A DNA stretch of 64,000 nucleotides from JALZMG01 sp963739975 (GTDB taxonomy: Bacteria > Actinomycetota > Acidimicrobiia > Acidimicrobiales > Ilumatobacteraceae). The DNA is taken from the NCBI GenBank assembly GCA_963739975.1, contig CAVUCK010000017.1, positions 1-64,000 of the forward strand, in the 5' to 3' direction. Both the position numbers and the translations under genes were made by a program. Positions 35,385 through 43,696 of the stretch are shown here, in pieces; position 1 is the first letter of the stretch, and each line of letters begins with the position of its first letter. The notes under the pieces were generated by a model that saw only the letters and a list, made by a program, of their open reading frames with translations, had not been told where the DNA came from and made no database searches.

Positions 35385-36014
35385 ATGCTGTTGTTTTCGC
35401 GTGTCGTCACACTGACGGGAAGTCCACGCAAGACGGTGCCGTGGGCGATCGACGTCACCGGCTACGTCAATGACCACTCGGACCTCGACGTCTCGTTGTG
35501 GTCAGCGACGTTCGGGTATCCGGTTGGCACGATGGCCTGGAGCTCGCTCGTCGAGTCCGAGGTCGCCCTTGCCGACGGCACCGCCAAGCTGCTGGTCGAC
35601 GACGGCTACCTGTCGATGCTCGACCAGGCCGAGAGCTTCATCACCCAGCCGGGTCAGGACCTGCTCCGCGAGATGGTGCACGGACAGCCTGGCGACCCGC
35701 CGCCGATCGGCGCGGTGGCCACGATCACCACGGCGACGGCGTTGGTCGATCGCATGGCCGACGCGTTGGCCTGGGGTGTCGACGTCGCCCAGTACGTCGA
35801 AGGGGCGACCGGGGTCCCGATCGCCGTGCTGACGAACGTCTACGGGCAGCTGGGTGAGATCGCCTGGATCGGCGTTCGTCCGGACATCGCCGGCGCCGAA
35901 GCCGTCCGCACCAAGCTCGGCGGCGACGCCGACTACCTCGGTCGGATGGTGGCAACGAAGGACCTGTTCGTGCCGGCATCGGGCCACGTCTCGTCCGTCA
36001 CCCGTCTCGCCTGA
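35385..36014 (+). CDS. unknown protein with internal duplication
   Basis: 209 residues from ATG 35385 (GAGGGAGGA upstream). Two similar halves can be aligned: AIDVTGYVNDHSDLDVSLWSATFGYPVGTMAWSSLVES ... KLLVDDGYLSMLDQAESFI and GVDVAQYVEGATGVPIAVLTNVYGQLGEIAWIGVRPD ... KLGGDADYLGRMVATKDLFV. Each looks like an alpha/beta unit (strand, helix, strand, helix), perhaps an intramolecular ferredoxin-like or dimeric-barrel pair. I do not recognise the family. No signal or membrane segment. It is the first gene of a same-strand run that leads into the box genes, so a link to aromatic metabolism is possible but unproven. Confidence 0.75.
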   Translation: MLLFSRVVTLTGSPRKTVPWAIDVTGYVNDHSDLDVSLWSATFGYPVGTMAWSSLVESEVALADGTAKLLVDDGYLSMLDQAESFITQPGQDLLREMVHGQPGDPPPIGAVATITTATALVDRMADALAWGVDVAQYVEGATGVPIAVLTNVYGQLGEIAWIGVRPDIAGAEAVRTKLGGDADYLGRMVATKDLFVPASGHVSSVTRLA

Positions 36015-36032
36015 CGCGGGTACGTTCACGCG

Positions 36033-36548
36033 GTGCGTCGAGGCCGGCCGAGCGTCCTCGCCGGGCTGGCCGTGGTCGCCGCGGTGGCGCTGCCGGGGGC
36101 CGGCGCGGCGTCGTCGGTGGGCGCCGCGCCGACGCCCGACGACTGCGGCGGCCTGGTGAGCACGAGCACGGTGCGCCGCGCCCTCGGCGTGCGGGCGGCC
36201 GCGTTCGCCGGCCCCGAGTCGTTCGGCCCCGGTCGCTGCGGATGGCACAGCACGGACCCGTCGTGCGGTCCGCGCACCCTCGGCATCGAGGTCATCACCG
36301 CCGCCGATGCGTCCGCCGGCGTCGATCCCGTTCCCGGCGATGGCGTGATCGTCGTCGCCGTCGACGGCGTGGGCGACGAGGCGTTCTTCGCCACCCACAT
36401 CGACGAGCTCGGTTCGGCGGCCCAGTTCGAACGACTCCACGTGCGCGCCGACGGCGTCTGGCGTCGCTTCACCGTCCTGGGCCGGCCGGGCGAGAACGGC
36501 CGCCGCGTCCTGGTCGAGGTCGCCCACGAGGTGCTGGCCTCGGCCTGA
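36033..36548 (+). CDS. exported protein, DUF3558-like
   Basis: 171 residues from GTG 36033. An Arg-rich start and hydrophobic run (VLAGLAVVAAVALPGAGAASSVGA) form a signal peptide. The mature part has cysteines in PDDCGGLVSTSTVRRALGV, GRCGWHS and DPSCGPRTL and later strands (VIVVAVDGVGDEAFF, VRADGVWRRFTVLG). This recalls actinobacterial DUF3558-type lipoproteins (C...LVT...AAALG...CxW), though no lipobox is seen. It lies 18 bp after the duplicated-domain gene and 15 bp before boxC, so likely on the same transcript. Confidence 0.7.
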   Translation: MRRGRPSVLAGLAVVAAVALPGAGAASSVGAAPTPDDCGGLVSTSTVRRALGVRAAAFAGPESFGPGRCGWHSTDPSCGPRTLGIEVITAADASAGVDPVPGDGVIVVAVDGVGDEAFFATHIDELGSAAQFERLHVRADGVWRRFTVLGRPGENGRRVLVEVAHEVLASA

Positions 36549-36563
36549 GCGCGGTGTGGGACG

Positions 36564-38222
36564 ATGTCCGCCGTGGCGACGATCACGTTCGACGCGACTC
36601 CATCCGGCTACCGGCACTGGTCGCTTGAGGTCGATCCGCCCATCGCCACGCTGACGATGCAGGTCTCGGCGGACGAGGGGTTGCGCGACGACTACCGCCT
36701 TCGCCTCAACACCTACGACCTCGCCGTCGACATCGAGCTGCACGACGCCGTACAGCGGCTGCGCTTCGAGCACCCGGAGGTGAAGGTTGTCGTCCTGACC
36801 GGCGGCCTCGACAAGGTCTTCTGCGCCGGCGCCAACATCCAGATGCTGGCCGGTTCGTCGCACACGCACAAGGTCAACTTCTGCCGGTTCACCAACGAGA
36901 CCCGCAACGCCATCGAGGACGCCAGCGCCGGTTCGGGACAGGTCTGGATCGCCGCGCTCAACGGCACCGCCGCCGGCGGTGGGTACGAGCTGGCGCTGGC
37001 GTGCGACGAGATCCTGCTCGTCGACGACCGATCGTCGGCCGTGTCGCTCCCCGAGGTGCCGCTGCTGGCGGTGCTCCCCGGCACCGGCGGGCTGACCCGG
37101 GTCGTCGACAAGCGCCACGTCCGGCGCGACCTCGCCGACGTGTTCGCCACCAGGGCCGAGGGGGTCAAGGGGCAACAGGCCGTCGACTGGGGACTGGTCG
37201 ACGCGGTGGCACCGCGCAGCGGGTTCACCGGGCTGGTCCGCCAACGAGCGCTCGCCCGGGCGGCCGACTCCACCCGTCCCGACGACGCATCCGGGATCGA
37301 GCTCGAGGCGCTGTCGCCGACGACGACCGCTGACACGATCGAGTACCAGTGGATCACGGTCTCGATCGATCGGCCGCTCGGCGCGGCGCACATCACGGTG
37401 CGCGCCCCGGACGCGCCGCCACCGCCGACGCCCGCGGACCTGCACGCCGCCGGGGCGTCGACGTGGCTCGTCGCAGTCGCTCGCCAGCTGGACGACGCCA
37501 TGCTCCGCCTGCGGTTCAACGAGCCCGAGGTCGGCACCTGGGTCTTCCACACCGTCGGCTCCAGCCACGACGTCGTCGCCATCGACGACCTGCTGCGCCA
37601 CCACGCCGACCACTGGTTGGTCAACGAGGTGCGCCGCCTCTGGACCCGCGTCCTCAAGCGCCTCGACCTGTCGGCTCGCACGATCGTCGCCCTGGTCGAG
37701 GCGGGGAGCTGCTTCGCCGGCCTGCTGGCCGAGCTGGCGCTCGCCGCCGACCGCTCGTTCATGCTCACCGAGACCGGTACCGACGAGGCGGCCCCGACGA
37801 TCCGCCTCACCGCGGCCAACGACGGCTGGTTCCCGATGTCCAACGACCTGAGCCGTCTGGCCGGCCGATTCTGGGGCCGCGACGACGAGTTGGAGGAGGT
37901 CCGCCGCGCCTTCGACAAGGACCTGCCCGCCGACGACGCCGCCGCCCTCGGGCTGGTGACCTTCGTGCCCGACGACCTCGACTGGGACGACGAGATCCGC
38001 CTGTTCCTCGAGGAGCGCAACAGCTTCTCGCCGGACGCGCTGAGCGGCCTGGAGGCGAACGCCCGGTTCGCCGGACCGGAGACGATGGAGACCAAGATCT
38101 TCGCCCGCCTCTCGCTGTGGCAGAACTGGATCTTCCAACGACCCAACGCTGCCGGACCGGACGGCGCCCTGCGCCGGTTCGGCACCGGCGGGCGACCCGA
38201 GTTCGACCGCACCAGGACATGA
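36564..38222 (+). CDS. boxC: benzoyl-CoA-dihydrodiol lyase
   Basis: 552 residues, crotonase superfamily. BoxC opens the ring of 2,3-epoxybenzoyl-CoA hydrolytically, giving dehydroadipyl-CoA semialdehyde and formate. Visible here: the crotonase CoA/oxyanion segments VVLTGGLDKVFCAGANIQMLAG and IAALNGTAAGGGYELALACDEILLVD, then SLPEVPLLAVLPGTGGLTRVVDKRHVRRDLADVF, and a C-terminal second half ending in WQNWIFQRPNA, together the length and layout of BoxC rather than a simple enoyl-CoA hydratase. boxB follows 10 bp later. A start at GTG 36573 is possible. Confidence 0.93.
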   Translation: MSAVATITFDATPSGYRHWSLEVDPPIATLTMQVSADEGLRDDYRLRLNTYDLAVDIELHDAVQRLRFEHPEVKVVVLTGGLDKVFCAGANIQMLAGSSHTHKVNFCRFTNETRNAIEDASAGSGQVWIAALNGTAAGGGYELALACDEILLVDDRSSAVSLPEVPLLAVLPGTGGLTRVVDKRHVRRDLADVFATRAEGVKGQQAVDWGLVDAVAPRSGFTGLVRQRALARAADSTRPDDASGIELEALSPTTTADTIEYQWITVSIDRPLGAAHITVRAPDAPPPPTPADLHAAGASTWLVAVARQLDDAMLRLRFNEPEVGTWVFHTVGSSHDVVAIDDLLRHHADHWLVNEVRRLWTRVLKRLDLSARTIVALVEAGSCFAGLLAELALAADRSFMLTETGTDEAAPTIRLTAANDGWFPMSNDLSRLAGRFWGRDDELEEVRRAFDKDLPADDAAALGLVTFVPDDLDWDDEIRLFLEERNSFSPDALSGLEANARFAGPETMETKIFARLSLWQNWIFQRPNAAGPDGALRRFGTGGRPEFDRTRT

Positions 38223-38232
38223 GGAGCCCCGG

Positions 38233-39642
38233 ATGACCACGGTGGACATCGACGCCACGATCCCCAACAACGTGGACCTGGCCGGCGACCGCCGGCTGCA
38301 ACGGGCCCTCGAGTCGTGGCGGCCGAAGTTCATCGAGTGGTGGAAGGATCTCGGTCCCGTCGCCTTCCAGGGCAACGACGTCTACCTGCGCACGGCGATG
38401 TCGGTTGGCAAGGACGGCTGGGCCAACTTCGGCCACGTCAAGACTCCCGACTACCGCTGGGGGATCTTCCTCGCCGACCCGGAGCCCGACCGACGGATCG
38501 CCTTCGGCGACGACCGCGGCCAACCGGTGTGGCAGGAGGTGCCGGGCGAGCACCGCGCCGACCTGCGTCGCCTGATCGTCGTCCAGGGCGACACGGAGCC
38601 GGCATCCGTCGAACAGCAGCGGGCGCTCTGCCTGACCGCGCCGAGCCTCTACGACCTGCGCAACCTCTTCCAGGTCAACGTCGAGGAGGGGCGGCACCTC
38701 TGGGCGATGGTGTACCTGCTGCACCGCTACTTCGGCCGCGACGGCCGCGACGAGGCCGACGAACTGCTCGAACGGCACTCGGGCGATCAAGACCATCCGC
38801 GGATCCTGGGCGCCTTCAACGAGCCGACGCCCGACTGGTTGTCGTTCTTCTTCTTCACGTACTTCACCGACCGCGACGGCAAGTTCCAGCTGGCCTGCCT
38901 GCGCGAGAGCGCCTTCGACGCGCTCTCGCGGACGTGCGACTTCATGTTGAAGGAGGAGGCCCACCACATGTTCGTCGGCGCCTCGGGTGTCGCTCGCGTC
39001 GTCCAGCGCAGCGTCGAGCTGATGGAGCAGCACGACACCGCGGACATCGGACCGCACGGTGGAATCGACGTCGCCACACTGCAGCGCTACCTCAACTTCC
39101 ACTACAGCGTGTCCCTCGATCTGTTCGGCGCCGAGACCTCGACGAACGCCGCCAACTACTTCGCCGCCGGGCTGAAAGGCCGCTTCCAGGAGGAGCGGCG
39201 TGACGACGACCACCGGCTGCACGGCACGACGCGGGCGGTGCCGGACGTCGCCGACGGACAGGTCACGACGCGCGACGCCGCCGCATTGACGGCGCTCAAC
39301 GAGACGCTGCGCGACGACTACATCGCCGACTGCCAGAAGGGCGTCGACCGCTGGAACCGTACGTTGGCTCGCGTCGGTCTCGAGCTGTCCTTGCCGCACG
39401 TCGGCTTCAACCGGGCCGTCGGCGCGTTCGCCACGCACCGCGTCAGCCCCGACGGCCGCCTGCTGGCGACGGACGAATGGGACGCCGCCGTGGCGGGCTG
39501 GTTGCCGACGGCCGACGACCGCGCCCACGTCGAATCCCTGATGCACGGCGTCAACGAGCCTGGACGGATGGCCGGGTGGGTCGCCGCGCCATCCGCCGGC
39601 GTCCACGCCAAGCCCGTCGACTACGACTACGTGCGGATCTGA
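38233..39642 (+). CDS. boxB: benzoyl-CoA 2,3-epoxidase subunit BoxB
   Basis: 469 residues. BoxB is the diiron oxygenase that forms 2,3-epoxybenzoyl-CoA. Helices carrying the acidic/His iron ligands are visible: LFQVNVEEGRHLWAMVYLL, CDFMLKEEAHHMFVGASG, plus NEPTPDWLSFFFFTYFTDRDGKFQL and the C-terminal RVGLELSLPHVGFNR. The N-terminal NNVDLAGDRRLQRALESW is typical of the family. It needs the reductase BoxA, which is not in this window. Tightly placed between boxC and the CoA ligase. Confidence 0.95.
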   Translation: MTTVDIDATIPNNVDLAGDRRLQRALESWRPKFIEWWKDLGPVAFQGNDVYLRTAMSVGKDGWANFGHVKTPDYRWGIFLADPEPDRRIAFGDDRGQPVWQEVPGEHRADLRRLIVVQGDTEPASVEQQRALCLTAPSLYDLRNLFQVNVEEGRHLWAMVYLLHRYFGRDGRDEADELLERHSGDQDHPRILGAFNEPTPDWLSFFFFTYFTDRDGKFQLACLRESAFDALSRTCDFMLKEEAHHMFVGASGVARVVQRSVELMEQHDTADIGPHGGIDVATLQRYLNFHYSVSLDLFGAETSTNAANYFAAGLKGRFQEERRDDDHRLHGTTRAVPDVADGQVTTRDAAALTALNETLRDDYIADCQKGVDRWNRTLARVGLELSLPHVGFNRAVGAFATHRVSPDGRLLATDEWDAAVAGWLPTADDRAHVESLMHGVNEPGRMAGWVAAPSAGVHAKPVDYDYVRI

Positions 39643-39700
39643 GGGCGATGTTCGCCTCTCAACCGATGGTTGCTCGGCGAGTTGATCCGAGGGAGGGATC

Positions 39701-41242
39701 GTGACGTACTACAACGCCGCCGCCTGGCTCGTCGACCGCCACCTCGCCGGCGGAACCGGTTGGCGACTGGCCTACCGCGTCGACGGTGTGAGCACGGACT
39801 ACCGCGCCCTCGCCGACGAGGTCTTCAGGGCGCAGCAGGCCATGCGCACCCTCGACATCCGTCGCGGCGAGCGCGTCGCCCTGGTGCTCGACGACGAGCT
39901 CGCCTTCCCGGCCTGGTTCCTCGGCGCACTGCGGGCCGGCGTCATCCCGGTCCCGCTGTCGACCATGCTCACCCGGGACGAGCTGACGGCGATCGTTGCC
40001 GACTCAGTCGCCGGCGCCGTGGTGCTCTCCAACCCCTACGCCGGCTACGTCGACGCCATGGCGGCCGCCGACCCCGAGCTGCGCCACGCCGTCGTCGTTG
40101 GCGGCTCGGCCGGCTCGAACGCCGTCCCCACCCATCGGTGGTCCGACTTCGACGACGCGACCGAGCCGCCGGTCGCCGCGACGACCGCCGACTCGCCGGC
40201 GTTCTGGCTGTACAGCTCGGGCACCACCGGCGTCCCCAAGGGCGTGATGCACCGCCACGGCAGCCCGCAGGCGACCGCCGAGACGTACGCCTCGGCGGTG
40301 CTCGGCATCGGGCCCGACGACCGCTGCCTCTCGGTCGCCAAGCTGTTCTTCGCCTACGGCCTCGGCAACTCCCTGACGTTCCCGCTGGCCGTCGGCGCAT
40401 CGGCGGTCCTCAACCCGCGGCGGCCGACACCGGCCGACGTGATCGACCTCGTGCGGGTCGAGCAACCGACACTGTTCTTCGCCAGCCCCGGTTTCGTCGC
40501 CGCGCTCCTCGACACCGACGTGCCCGCCGACGTTTTCGCCTCGGTGCGGGCGACGGTCACGGCCGGCGAAGCGCTGCCCGCCGACCTCCAACGACGGTTC
40601 TCGGCGCGCTTCGGGCACCCAGTGCTCGATGGCATCGGCACCACCGAGGCGCTCCACATCTTCGTGTCCAACACGTTCGACGATGTACGACCGGGCACCA
40701 GCGGTCGACCAGTCCCGGGCTACGAGGTGCAGCTCATGGACGATGCCGGGCAGCGGGTGCAGGAGGCGGACGTGCCCGGCTACCTGCGGGTGCGCGGGCC
40801 GTCGTTGGCCACCGGGTACTGGAGTCGCGACGCCGCCACGCGGGCTGCCTTCCACGGGGAGTGGTTGGCGACGGGTGACGTCTACACCGTCTCCGACGAC
40901 GACCACTGGACGTTCCTCGGCCGCAACACCGACATGATCAAGGCCGGCGGGATCTGGGTGTCGCCGGCCGAGGTCGAGGCCGTGCTGATCGAGCACCCCG
41001 ACGTCCTTGAGGCCGCCGTCGTCGGCGAGCGCGACGCCCGCGACCTCGAGGTCACCGTCGCCTTCCTCGTCGCCCGCACCGGGCGAACCATCGACCCGCA
41101 GGCGATCGACGACCACTGCCGAGCCCGCATGGCGACGTTCAAGCGTCCGCGCCGGGTGGTCGTCGTCGATGAGCTGCCGAAGACGGCGACCGGAAAGATC
41201 CGCCGCTTCCAGTTGCGCGATCGGCTGGCCGCGGCGGGCTGA
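39701..41242 (+). CDS. bclA: benzoate-CoA ligase
   Basis: 513 residues from GTG 39701 (GAGGGAGGGA upstream). ANL-superfamily adenylating enzyme: phosphate loop YSSGTTGVPKG at 171-181, A5-type motif GIGTTEALHIFVSN, A8 hinge FLGRNTDMIKAGGIWVSPAEVE and the A10 lysine Lys499 (TATGKIRRF). NAAAWLVDRHLAGG at the N-terminus and the boxCB neighbours make benzoate, or a simple substituted benzoate, the likely substrate. It ends 11 bp before a strong intrinsic-type hairpin. Confidence 0.92.
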   Translation: MTYYNAAAWLVDRHLAGGTGWRLAYRVDGVSTDYRALADEVFRAQQAMRTLDIRRGERVALVLDDELAFPAWFLGALRAGVIPVPLSTMLTRDELTAIVADSVAGAVVLSNPYAGYVDAMAAADPELRHAVVVGGSAGSNAVPTHRWSDFDDATEPPVAATTADSPAFWLYSSGTTGVPKGVMHRHGSPQATAETYASAVLGIGPDDRCLSVAKLFFAYGLGNSLTFPLAVGASAVLNPRRPTPADVIDLVRVEQPTLFFASPGFVAALLDTDVPADVFASVRATVTAGEALPADLQRRFSARFGHPVLDGIGTTEALHIFVSNTFDDVRPGTSGRPVPGYEVQLMDDAGQRVQEADVPGYLRVRGPSLATGYWSRDAATRAAFHGEWLATGDVYTVSDDDHWTFLGRNTDMIKAGGIWVSPAEVEAVLIEHPDVLEAAVVGERDARDLEVTVAFLVARTGRTIDPQAIDDHCRARMATFKRPRRVVVVDELPKTATGKIRRFQLRDRLAAAG

Positions 41243-41253
41243 TCCCGACGGCA

Positions 41254-41285
41254 GCGGGGCCCAGACGTGATCGTCTGGGCCCCGC
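41254..41285. terminator. bidirectional hairpin after the box genes
   Basis: Perfect 14-bp stem GCGGGGCCCAGACG / CGTCTGGGCCCCGC with a TGAT loop, between the convergent CoA-ligase gene and the secreted stalk gene. No U-tract, as often in high-GC actinobacteria. Confidence 0.75.
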
Positions 41286-41308
41286 CGCTCGGCCGGTGCC
41301 GTCGCCGT

Positions 41309-43319
41309 CTACGGATCGACGACGATCGTGCAGACGTAGGTGTCGGGGAGCTGACCCGGCAAGGTCAGCGCCACGTCACCCGGAGCGTTCGTGAGGTCCT
41401 CGTCGACCACCTCATCGGCGCCGTCCACACAGCTGATCGTCGACGCGGTGCCGCCGTCGACCAGCGAGTCGACCGACACCGTGATGTCGGTCAGCGGGGT
41501 GTTGGCGAAGCTGACGGTGGCTTCATCGCCTCCGCCGCACGTGCCTGCATCGGGGACCGACACCGTCTTCGACGTCGCGCCGTCAGCGACATAGCCGGCC
41601 GGCACCGTCTCGGTCACGGTGTAGTCACCCGCGAACTGGCTGATCAACAGGCCGCCGACGCACGCTCGGCCGTCAGCATCGGTCACGCCCGAGCCGACAA
41701 CGGTGTCGGTGCTGTCGGTGACCGTGAACGTCACACCGGCGTGTGCATGATCGCCAGATCCGTCCGCGGCGTGCTTGCGGGTCTTGGTGATCAGGATCGC
41801 GCCTCGCTCCTGGGCGTCGTGGAACGTGCAGACGACCGCCTCGCCCGCATCGAGGACGATGCTGGCGGGATCGGTCCCGTCGTCGTCGCCGGTGCAGGTC
41901 GCGCTGACCAGCGTCCAGCCGTCGGGAACGGTCTCGGCGACATCGTAGGGGCCGGGGGCCAGTGCGGTGTACGCCGCCGAGTCCTTGCCGGCGTCTCCCG
42001 CCGCGGTCGTGGTCAACGTGAACGCGGAGTCCGGCAGGGTGCCCGACGTGAAGTCGAACGAGCCGAACCCGTCGTCGGTCACCTTGACCACCTCGATGCT
42101 GCCGAGCGCCTGGTTGGTGTACGTGCAGTCGAGCACGTCATCGGCGTTGTCGATGGCGAACGTCACCAACGCTCCGTTGATGACTGGTGTCACGCCGGAG
42201 CTCGGATGCTCGGCGACGTTGCAGTCGACGTTGTCGAAGACCCAACCGGGAGGAACGTCCTCTTCGACGACCGTGTAGCCGCTGCCGAACAAGACGGTCG
42301 CGCCGTAGTCCTGGACGCCGTCGTCGGTCAACGTGAACGTGTCGTCGGACGCCGGGTCCGTGAGGAACGCCTTGGTGTAGTCGAACACCGTGCTGTTGGG
42401 GTCCTCGTCCGGGGTCGTCTGCTTGCGGATGATGACCTGACCGCAGTTCTGCAGATCGATGTCGATCGGCGTGATGAAGTCCTTCAACTGCGACGAGAAC
42501 GCATCGGACGACCGGCTCTTCAGCATCGCGCTGCCGAACGAGACACAGCTCTCGTCGTCGAAGATCAGCCGCAGGTCGATCTGCGCTTCACCGAACGTGC
42601 GTGGTTGCTTCACACCCAGCCCGTCCGATTGGGCGTCGGGGATCACCGACGTGTTGATCGTTCCGGTGGCGCACGGTCCGCCACCGCATCCGGTGCCATC
42701 GTCGAGGTCGACCGGCGAGCCCCATGCCGTGCCGGTCCACGTGCGACCAGTGATCTCGGCCCTCGAGCCGCCCTGGTCGATGGCGTACTCGATCAGCAGG
42801 TCACCCGCGGTCCGCACCCGGTTGGGGCCCTGCGCGCAGTCCTCGCTCGACTGGTTGAACTCGAAGTCCATGAGGGTCGTGCCGCTGGGATCGGACACCC
42901 GGCTCCACGCCAGGTTCAAGTACCCCGGATGGCCGCCGGATCCGGCCTCCTCGAAGACGTGGAACGTCAGGAGGTCGCTCTTGTTGTTCGGGATGCTCCC
43001 GGTGACCTCGCCGGGACACGCCGTGTCCTCCTTGACGCCGCCCTTGTACGAGTTGTCCGCTTGGCCGGTCGCCAGGTCGGTGGCTCGCAGCTCGGGGCCG
43101 TTCGGATGGGCCAGGCCGCTCCAGTCGATCGACGGCGCCGCGTCGTCGACCTTGAGGTTGGCGTCGTCGTCGATCTCGAAGTTGCTGCCGGCGAGGCTGG
43201 CCTCGGGATGGCTCGCTTCGGCCCGTCCCGATCTGGGTGAGTCCGCCGGCGGCGAGTGCCACGACGACCAACGCCCGCATCCGCTTCGCACGGGCGCGTT
43301 GATGTACCGCTCCTGTCAT
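41309..43319 (-). CDS. secreted stalk/adhesin-like protein with SpaA-type (prealbumin-like) repeats, N-terminal frameshift
   Basis: The long frame (41309 to ~43225) has an N-terminal beta domain with paired cysteines, followed by repeated Cna-B/SpaA-like modules: VIIRKQTTPDEDP...GYTVVEEDVPPGWVFDNVDC, GSIEVVKVTDDG...PYDVAETVPDGWTLVSATC, ILITKTRKHAADG...GDYTVTETVPAGYVADGATS. The signal peptide (MTGAVHQRARAKRMRALVVVALAAGGLTQ...) is in another frame starting at ATG 43319, with GGAG 6 nt upstream. Removing one G from a GGG near 43225 joins them and creates a good signal-peptidase site (GTAEAS). No LPxTG anchor at the C-terminus. Probably cell-surface or released. Confidence 0.8.
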
Positions 43320-43626
43320 GTCCGCTCCTCAGAAATGCGGCGGCGACCATTGGCCCCGCCGTGTCGCGACGGCAGGTGTTGACCTGCCGAACCTTTCAGC
43401 CGTCTTTGGGGTGTCCCCCACGACCCGTCGGAGCCGAGCGGACCCGCACCGCGCCGTCAGCGCGGCGGATCGGAGCTCGGGACGAGCGAGTCGATTCCCT
43501 CCTTCAGGCTCGTAGCCCTGTCGCGGCGAGCCGCTGCATCGGGAGATCCAGCGCGCTCATCCCCCGGGTCGCGCCCGCACCCCAGGGTTAACCCTTTCCT
43601 CTACTCCTCGTGGCCGACGTTGTCAA
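43320..43626 (-). promoter_or_regulatory. promoter and ~270-nt structured leader of the stalk gene
   Basis: On the minus strand TTGACA (43626-43621), a 17-nt spacer and TAGAGG (43603-43598) make the best sigma-70-like promoter in the window. Transcription would start near 43590 and leave ~270 nt before ATG 43319. The leader has several self-complementary stretches (AGGGTTAACCCT, GCAGGTCAACACCTGC, CCGCCGCGCTGACGGCGCGG). I could not match it to a known riboswitch class. Confidence 0.5.
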
Positions 43627-43696
43627 TGGGCGGCCCCAAAGGGATCGCCTGGTCCGGCGAGGAGTACGTTCACGGGATGTTCCGGTCGGGTTGCCC

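Noticed and set aside
35502..38375. A 957-codon minus-strand open frame opposite the box-region genes
   Set aside because: It mirrors boxC and neighbours in the antisense frame, is rich in Arg/Gly/Val/Asp as expected of GC-rich shadows, and has no family motif.
43320..43600. Known riboswitch (cyclic di-GMP-I, cyclic di-AMP or cobalamin type) in the stalk-gene leader
   Set aside because: The conserved core sequences of these classes are not present; only generic hairpins were seen.
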